A DNA stretch of 10,254 nucleotides from Pseudomonadota bacterium (lineage in GTDB: Bacteria; Pseudomonadota; Alphaproteobacteria; Rhizobiales; Xanthobacteraceae): positions 1 through 10,254 of the forward strand of contig JAEYTJ010000193.1 in the NCBI GenBank assembly GCA_023434095.1, given 5' to 3'. The notes beneath the pieces were generated by a model. That model was not told where the DNA came from. It made no database searches and saw nothing but the letters and a program-made list of their open reading frames with translations. Made by a program: the position numbers and the translations under genes. Shown in pieces: positions 6,108-10,254 of the stretch (position 1 is its first letter; the number at the start of each line of letters is the position of its first letter).

Positions 6108-7454
6108 ATGACCGAGACCGCCCGCACCGAGCCCACCCGCGACGAGGACGGCTTTCTCGCCAGTCTCGCCGTCTATCTGCGGCCGCGCGTGCTCATCGTC
6201 GTGCTGCTGGGCTTTTCCTCCGGGCTGCCGCTGGCGCTTTCCGGCGCCACGCTGACCATCTGGATGGCCGAGGCGCAGGTGAACCTGACCACGATCGGCC
6301 TCTTCGCGCTGGTCGGAGTGCCCTATAATTTCAAGTTCATCTGGGCGCCGCTGGTGGATGCGCTGGACGTGCCGCTGCTGGGGCGTTGGCTCGGGCGGCG
6401 GCGCGGCTGGCTGGTGTTCACCCAGCTTCTGCTGATCCTCGCCGTCGCCTGGCTGGGATTCCAGGATCCAGTGAACGCGCCCTGGCACGTCGCGCTCGGC
6501 GCGCTGCTGGTCGCCACCGCCTCGGCGACGCAGGACATCGTGGTCGATGCGTTCCGCGTCGAGAGCCTGGAGGTGCGCGAGCAGGCGGCCGGCATGGCCG
6601 GCTATGTCGCGGCCTACCGCGTCGGCATGCTGGCCTCGGGCGCGGGCGTGGTGCTGCTGGTGGCGTGGTTCGAGGTGCTGGGCGTGCCGCGCGCCGATGT
6701 GTGGGCGTGGGGCTACCTCGCGGCCGCCGCCATGGTCGGCGTCGGCCTGCTCGCGGCGCTGCTGGCCAAGGAGCCGGCCGGGGCGCCGGCGATCCGGCAC
6801 GACGAGAACGTGTTCCGCCGTATCGGCACCACGGCGGTGGGTGCCTTCGCGGAGTTCCTCACCCGCAACAGCGCCATTGCCATCCTGCTGTTCGTGGTGC
6901 TGTTCAAGTTCTGCGATGCCTTCGCCGGGGCGCTGACCGGGGCCTTCGTCATCAATATCGGCTTCGACAAGGCGACCTATGCCGGGGTGGTGAAGGGCGT
7001 GGGCTTCGCGGCGGCGCTGGTCGGGGGCTTTGCCGGCGGGGTGATTGCCCGCGCCTTGCCGCTGGCGACAGCGCTGTGGGTGGCGGGAGTGCTGCAGATG
7101 CTCTCCAACCTCGCCTTTTCCTGGCAGGCCTGGATGGGCGTGAACGTGCCGGCGCTGACCGCGACCATCGTGGTCGAGAATTTTACTGGCGCCATCGGCA
7201 CGGTGATCTTCGTCGCCTATATCTCGGCACTGTGCGGCAACCGCGCCCATACCGCCACCCAATATGCGCTGCTCACCGCGCTGGCGGCGGTGGGACGGAC
7301 CTTCCTCGCCTCCTCGGCCGGCTTCGTCGCCGAGGCGACGGGGTGGATGGTGTTCTTCGCCATTACCGCGCTGGCCGCCCTGCCGGGGCTGGCGCTGCTG
7401 GCCTATCTGCAGGCACGCGGCCATTTCCGCGAAATGGCGGCGGCCAAGACCTGA
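6108..7454 (+). CDS. ampG: AmpG-family MFS permease (likely muropeptide importer)
   Basis: This 448-residue, highly hydrophobic protein belongs to the AmpG branch of the major facilitator superfamily. AmpG imports GlcNAc-anhydroMurNAc peptides released from peptidoglycan, feeding cell-wall recycling and, in some bacteria, beta-lactamase induction. Family motifs are GFSSGLPLALSGATLTIWM (35-53), YNFKFIWAPLVD (73-84), ATASATQDIVVDAFRVE (136-152), FKFCDAFAG (266-274) and TATQYALLTALA (382-393). About twelve membrane segments can be traced, with a basic loop GRWLGRRRG (92-100) after the second or third, as usual in this superfamily. The N-terminus is charged and has no cleavable signal. The start at 6108 has GAGAG at 6095-6099 with eight-base spacing; the frame stays open further left, but that part overlaps the SapC-family gene and is not family-like. 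Substrate preference is inferred from the family; a related small-molecule transporter is possible. Confidence 0.85.
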   Translation: MTETARTEPTRDEDGFLASLAVYLRPRVLIVVLLGFSSGLPLALSGATLTIWMAEAQVNLTTIGLFALVGVPYNFKFIWAPLVDALDVPLLGRWLGRRRGWLVFTQLLLILAVAWLGFQDPVNAPWHVALGALLVATASATQDIVVDAFRVESLEVREQAAGMAGYVAAYRVGMLASGAGVVLLVAWFEVLGVPRADVWAWGYLAAAAMVGVGLLAALLAKEPAGAPAIRHDENVFRRIGTTAVGAFAEFLTRNSAIAILLFVVLFKFCDAFAGALTGAFVINIGFDKATYAGVVKGVGFAAALVGGFAGGVIARALPLATALWVAGVLQMLSNLAFSWQAWMGVNVPALTATIVVENFTGAIGTVIFVAYISALCGNRAHTATQYALLTALAAVGRTFLASSAGFVAEATGWMVFFAITALAALPGLALLAYLQARGHFREMAAAKT

Positions 7455-7469
7455 AGCGCGAGGCGGGTT

Positions 7470-8075
7470 TCAGGAACTCGTCCGCGCCCGGATCGCCGCC
7501 GAGAGCGTGCCCTCGTCGAGGTAATCGAGCTCGCCGCCCACCGGAACGCCATGGGCGAGGCGCGTGACCTTCACCGGCGTCTCGCGCAGAAGCTCGGTGA
7601 TGTAATGGGCGGTGGTCTGCCCGTCGACCGTCGCGCCCAGCGCCAGCAGCACCTCGCTCACGGCGCCGCCCTGTACCCGTGCGACCAGCGAGGCGAGGTT
7701 CAGCTCGTCCGGCCCGATGCCGTCGAGCGGGGAGAGCGTGCCGCCGAGCACATGGTAACGCGCATTCACCGCCGCCGCGCGCTCCAGCGCCCAGAGGTCG
7801 GCGACGTCGGCGACAACCACCAGCAGCGACGGGTCGCGCGTGTCGTCGCAGCAGATCGAGCACGGATCGCGCACATCGATATTGCCGCAGACCCGGCAGG
7901 TGCAGATCTTGCCCAGCACATCGCCAAAGGCGCTGGCGAGCGGGCTCATCAGCTGCTCGCGCTTCTTGATCAGGTGCAGCGCGGCCCGGCGGGCGGAGCG
8001 CGGCCCGAGGCCGGGCACGCGGGCGAGCAGCTGGATCAGGCGTTCGATCTCGGGGCCGGCGACGGCGCGGGGCAT
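7470..8075 (-). CDS. recR: recombination protein RecR
   Basis: The 201-residue product is RecR, which works with RecF/RecO in the cytoplasm to load RecA onto single-stranded gaps. Domains in order are a helix-hairpin-helix around LARVPGLGPRSARRAALHL (17-35), a zinc finger with Cys60, Cys63, Cys72 and Cys75, a Toprim domain (about 83-178) and the C-terminal GVPVGGELDYLDEGTLSAA (176-194). Length and order are normal for the family. I chose the start at 8075 because GAGGA precedes it and MPRAVAGPEIERL is the usual N-terminus; an in-frame upstream start at 8114 would add 13 unsupported residues. In the Toprim strand the common VVE is VVA (VVVADVADLW), so an acidic residue is missing. I recall similar wording in other Rhizobiales, so it is probably lineage-typical. 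The usual partners dnaX and ybaB are not beside it. It converges with the AmpG-like gene, only 15 bases away. Confidence 0.96.
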   Translation of the reverse strand: MPRAVAGPEIERLIQLLARVPGLGPRSARRAALHLIKKREQLMSPLASAFGDVLGKICTCRVCGNIDVRDPCSICCDDTRDPSLLVVVADVADLWALERAAAVNARYHVLGGTLSPLDGIGPDELNLASLVARVQGGAVSEVLLALGATVDGQTTAHYITELLRETPVKVTRLAHGVPVGGELDYLDEGTLSAAIRARTSS

Positions 8076-8079
8076 GGCA

Positions 8080-8084
8080 TCCTC
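8080..8084 (-). promoter_or_regulatory. ribosome binding site of recR
   Basis: Read on the minus strand, GAGGA lies four bases before the ATG at 8075. It is the best site in the leader and decides between this start and the longer alternative at 8114. Confidence 0.65.
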
Positions 8085-8088
8085 GGAA

Positions 8089-8107
8089 CCGGCCGCCTTC
8101 CGGCCGG
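8089..8107. repeat. perfect inverted repeat in the recR leader
   Basis: CCGGCCG (8089-8095) and CGGCCGG (8101-8107) are exact complements around the loop CCTTC. It sits just upstream of the recR ribosome binding site, so it would fold in the recR leader RNA if transcription starts further right. Possible roles are a leader structure or a protein-binding site; neither is shown. Confidence 0.5.
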
Positions 8108-8210
8108 AGGTCACGGTCTAGCGCAGGCGGCAGCGGGCCGCAAAGGGGCGCGCGAGACCTCGTGCCCGACGCCGTGCGGGAATGTCCGGTTTTGCTCGAC
8201 ACCCGGCAAG

Positions 8211-8225
8211 GGGGTTGCTAACCCC
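8211..8225. promoter_or_regulatory. operator-like palindrome upstream of the antiporter gene
   Basis: GGGGTT (8211-8216) and AACCCC (8220-8225) are exact complements separated by GCT. The repeat ends 33 bases before the antiporter start codon. A weak -35-like TTGCTC (8192-8197) sits 17 bases upstream of TTGCTA (8215-8220), but the -10 match is poor. An operator, a promoter-overlapping site or a leader hairpin are all possible. Confidence 0.3.
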
Positions 8226-8258
8226 GAACCGAGCGACGCCAGCCGACCGGGGAACAAG

Positions 8259-9713
8259 ATGACGACGACGAAAGCCGCCGCCCGCGCCCTTTCATGCCTT
8301 GCCGTGCCCTGCGTCCCCGTCCTGCTGCTGGCGACGGCCGGCCCGGCCCAGGCGGCCGGGGGCATGGGCATCGACGGTGCGGCGCTGCCGCTCGTCTGGG
8401 GCCTGCCCTTCGTCGGCATGCTGCTGTCCATTGCGATCATCCCGCTGCTGGCGGGCGCGTTCTGGCACCACCATTACGGCAAGGTGGCGCTGTTCTGGGC
8501 GCTGGCCTTCCTGGTGCCCTTCGTCGCCACCCATGGCGGCGGGCTCGCCACCTATGAGGTGGCGCATGCGGCGCTGCTCGAATACATCCCCTTCATCATC
8601 CTGCTGTTCGCGCTGTTCACCATTTCCGGCGGCATCCTGCTCACCGGAAATCTCCACGGCAGCCCGGGCGTGAACACGGCGCTGCTCGCCATCGGCACGG
8701 TGCTGGCGAGCGTGATCGGCACCACCGGCGCCTCCATGGTGCTGATACGCCCGCTGCTGCGCGCCAATGACGCGCGGCGCTTCAACGTGCACACCGTGGT
8801 GTTCTTCATCTTCCTGGTGTCGAACATCGGCGGTTCGCTCACCCCGCTCGGCGACCCGCCGCTGTTCCTCGGCTTCCTCAAAGGCGTCGACTTCTTCTGG
8901 ACCACCCAGCACCTGTTCCATGACACGGCGCTGGTGGCGGCGCTGCTGCTCGGGGCCTTCTATCTGCTCGACCGCTATTTCTACGCGCGGGAGGAGAGCC
9001 TTCCGCCCAAGCCCGACCCGACGCCCGATACGGAGCGCCTCGGCCTGCGCGGCCTGCGCAACCTGCCGCTGCTCGGCGGCGTCATCGGCGCCATCCTGAT
9101 GAGCGCGCTGTGGAAGCCGGGCATCGAATTCGACATTCTTGGCACCCATGTGCCGCTGCCCTCCATCGCCCGCGATCTGAGCCTGCTGGCGCTGGCGGGC
9201 GTGTCGATCTGGATCACCCCGGCCTTCATCCGCGAGCGCAACGGCTTCGACTGGGAGCCGATCCGCGAGGTGGCGAAACTGTTCGCCGCCATCTTCCTCA
9301 CCATCATCCCGGTCATCGCCATTCTGCGGGCGGGGGCGGACGGGGCGCTGGCGCCGCTCGTCGCGCTGGTGACCGACGAGGCGGGCGGTCCGGTGAACGC
9401 CGGCTATTTCTGGATGACCGGCCTGCTCTCCGGCTTCCTCGACAATGCGCCGACCTATCTCGTCTTCTTCAACCTCGCCGGCGGCGACGCGCAGGAGCTG
9501 ATGACACGCTACGCGGTGACGCTGGAGGCGATCTCGGCCGGTGCCGTCTTCATGGGGGCGCTGACCTATATCGGCAACGCGCCCAATTTCATGGTGCTGG
9601 CCATCGCCAAGAGCCGCGGCGTCGCGATGCCGAGCTTCTTCGGCTACATGGCGTGGTCCGGGCTGTTCCTGCTGCCGTGCTTCGCGCTGCTGACCTGGCT
9701 GTATTTCCTCTGA
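8259..9713 (+). CDS. NhaD-like sodium:proton antiporter, IT superfamily
   Basis: This 484-residue integral membrane protein belongs to the ion-transporter (IT) superfamily that includes NhaD, ArsB and citrate carriers; relatives are annotated as sodium:proton antiporters. Signature stretches are FWHHHYGKVALFWALAFLVP (68-87), GTTGASMVLIRPLLRAN (154-170), SNIGGSLTPLGDPPLFLGF (188-206), LSGFLDNAPTYLVFF (390-404) and TYIGNAPNFMV (436-446). The paired motifs at 188-206 and 390-446, in the two protein halves, carry the acidic and small polar residues expected at the transport site (Asp199, Asp395). About eleven to thirteen hydrophobic segments can be traced. The first 32 residues look like a Sec signal ending AQA|AGG. 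The ATG at 8259 has GGGGA at 8249-8253. It would exchange internal sodium for external protons at the inner membrane; the ion is inferred, and an organic-anion carrier is the main alternative. It is divergent from recR. Confidence 0.88.
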   Translation: MTTTKAAARALSCLAVPCVPVLLLATAGPAQAAGGMGIDGAALPLVWGLPFVGMLLSIAIIPLLAGAFWHHHYGKVALFWALAFLVPFVATHGGGLATYEVAHAALLEYIPFIILLFALFTISGGILLTGNLHGSPGVNTALLAIGTVLASVIGTTGASMVLIRPLLRANDARRFNVHTVVFFIFLVSNIGGSLTPLGDPPLFLGFLKGVDFFWTTQHLFHDTALVAALLLGAFYLLDRYFYAREESLPPKPDPTPDTERLGLRGLRNLPLLGGVIGAILMSALWKPGIEFDILGTHVPLPSIARDLSLLALAGVSIWITPAFIRERNGFDWEPIREVAKLFAAIFLTIIPVIAILRAGADGALAPLVALVTDEAGGPVNAGYFWMTGLLSGFLDNAPTYLVFFNLAGGDAQELMTRYAVTLEAISAGAVFMGALTYIGNAPNFMVLAIAKSRGVAMPSFFGYMAWSGLFLLPCFALLTWLYFL

Positions 9714-9732
9714 GCCGGCGCCGCGTCGCCGC

Positions 9733-9750
9733 GGCCCGCCGGAGCGGGCC
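9733..9750. terminator. hairpin between convergent genes, possible bidirectional terminator
   Basis: GGCCCGC (9733-9739) pairs with GCGGGCC (9744-9750) around the tetraloop CGGA, a seven-pair all-GC stem. It lies in the 46-base gap between the stop of the antiporter gene and the stop of the convergent minus-strand gene, where a shared terminator would be expected. There is no T run on either side, so termination is inferred from position and stem strength. Confidence 0.45.
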
Positions 9751-9759
9751 CGTCCGGCC

Positions 9760-10254
9760 TTACTCCGCCGCCACCGCCAGGCCCGGCACGACGGAGGCGG
9801 TATCGCCTGACGCCGCATCGACATGGGCCCTCCGTGCGGCGAACCGGTCCGCCAGCCGGCGCGCCGCTGCCGCATAGGCGCTCCGGTTCGCCCAGGCCTC
9901 GGCCGGGTCGAGAAGAGCGGGCGCGACGCCCTCGAGCGCCACCGGCACCTCAATGTCCATCTGCGCATCGGTGCGCCACGCGCCCGCAGTGAGTTCGCCC
10001 CCCTGCGCCGCTTCGACGAGCCGACGGCTCATCTCCAGCGGCACGCGCCGGCCGATGCCGGCCTCGCCGCCGATCCGGCCGGTGTTGACGAGCCAGCAGG
10101 CCGGTGCGTGACGGTCGAAAAGAGCGCGCAGCCGGGCGATGTGCGTTGCCGGCAGCTCGGCCGGAAGATGACCGAGCGCCTGTGCCGGGCTCAGCCGGGC
10201 GAGGGCGGGGAGCACGCCGGTGTCGTCATGGACCAGCACGAAGAGATGCGCCGG
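9760..10254 (-). CDS. pckA: PEP carboxykinase (ATP) homologue, C-terminal part, internally shortened
   Basis: The frame runs in from the right edge (PAHLFVLVHDDTGVLPALARL) and ends at TAA (9760-9762), giving 164 visible residues. It matches the C-terminus of ATP-dependent phosphoenolpyruvate carboxykinase, which turns oxaloacetate and ATP into PEP in gluconeogenesis. Clear anchors are GVLPALARLSPAQALGH (13-29), CWLVNTGRIGGEAGIGRR (53-70), VPVALEGV and LDPAEAWANRSAY. Compared with E. coli PckA as I recall it, the stretch from RL(T/S) to LVNTG is about 40 residues here against 70 there. The loss removes the conserved segment with GTERG..EP and the CFGA motif, which belongs to the nucleotide-binding side of the active site. 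Other conserved positions also differ: DAFG is DDTG and NTGW is NTGR. It may therefore be a divergent or inactive paralogue. The N-terminal three quarters, including the kinase-1a loop, lie outside the window. Confidence 0.8.
   Translation of the reverse strand, partial: PAHLFVLVHDDTGVLPALARLSPAQALGHLPAELPATHIARLRALFDRHAPACWLVNTGRIGGEAGIGRRVPLEMSRRLVEAAQGGELTAGAWRTDAQMDIEVPVALEGVAPALLDPAEAWANRSAYAAAARRLADRFAARRAHVDAASGDTASVVPGLAVAAE

Noticed and set aside
8192..8220. A sigma-70 promoter, TTGCTC - 17 bases - TTGCTA, for the antiporter gene
   Set aside because: The -35 match is about half and the -10 match is very poor, so I do not call it as a promoter.
7551..8258. Plus-strand open frame running through recR into the antiporter gene
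   Set aside because: The part before 8259 is antisense to recR and then intergenic, with no family-like sequence. The antiporter starts at the ATG at 8259 with a ribosome binding site and a signal-like N-terminus.
8292..9968. A 558-codon minus-strand frame opposite the antiporter gene
   Set aside because: Low-complexity Arg/Gln/His/Gly-rich translation, fully antisense to a clear membrane protein gene; a composition artefact.

Overview
The window looks like chromosomal DNA from a high-GC alphaproteobacterium, most likely of the Hyphomicrobiales (Rhizobiales). This rests on strong G/C bias at third codon positions, the wording of the RecR, AmpG-like and SapC-family proteins, and GANTC (CcrM-type) sites. 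I cannot name a genus with confidence; Xanthobacteraceae-like is a guess. I see no tRNA, rRNA, CRISPR array, insertion sequence or integrase.

Left region (1-5066): three co-directional genes form a predicted peptide-bond or isopeptide-bond system. They are the C-terminal part of a DUF2126 putative amidoligase (usually fused to a transglutaminase domain that would lie left of the window), an 837-residue fusion of a circularly permuted ATP-grasp ligase with an alpha-E domain, and a 305-residue transglutaminase-like protein with an intact Cys-His-Asp triad. The last two genes overlap by four bases (ATGA) and are probably translationally coupled. The combination recurs in many bacteria but, to my knowledge, has no established substrate or product. 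It is the best candidate here for an undescribed system.

Middle region (5067-7454): a SapC-family protein of unknown role is followed by an AmpG-type MFS permease, likely for muropeptide import in cell-wall recycling. The 121-base gap between them holds three GANTC sites within 65 bases, two of them in the arms of a perfect hairpin.

Right region (7470-10254): recR lies on the minus strand, convergent with the permease gene and divergent from an IT-superfamily (NhaD-like) sodium:proton antiporter gene. The gap between recR and the antiporter gene carries two perfect inverted repeats. A GC-rich hairpin separates the antiporter gene from a convergent minus-strand frame running off the right edge. 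That frame encodes the C-terminal part of an ATP-dependent PEP carboxykinase homologue that lacks about 30 residues around the conserved nucleotide-binding loop.

Gaps without genes are all below 300 bases: 1503-1638, 5067-5215, 5987-6107, 7455-7469, 8076-8258 and 9714-9759. What they hold is listed below.
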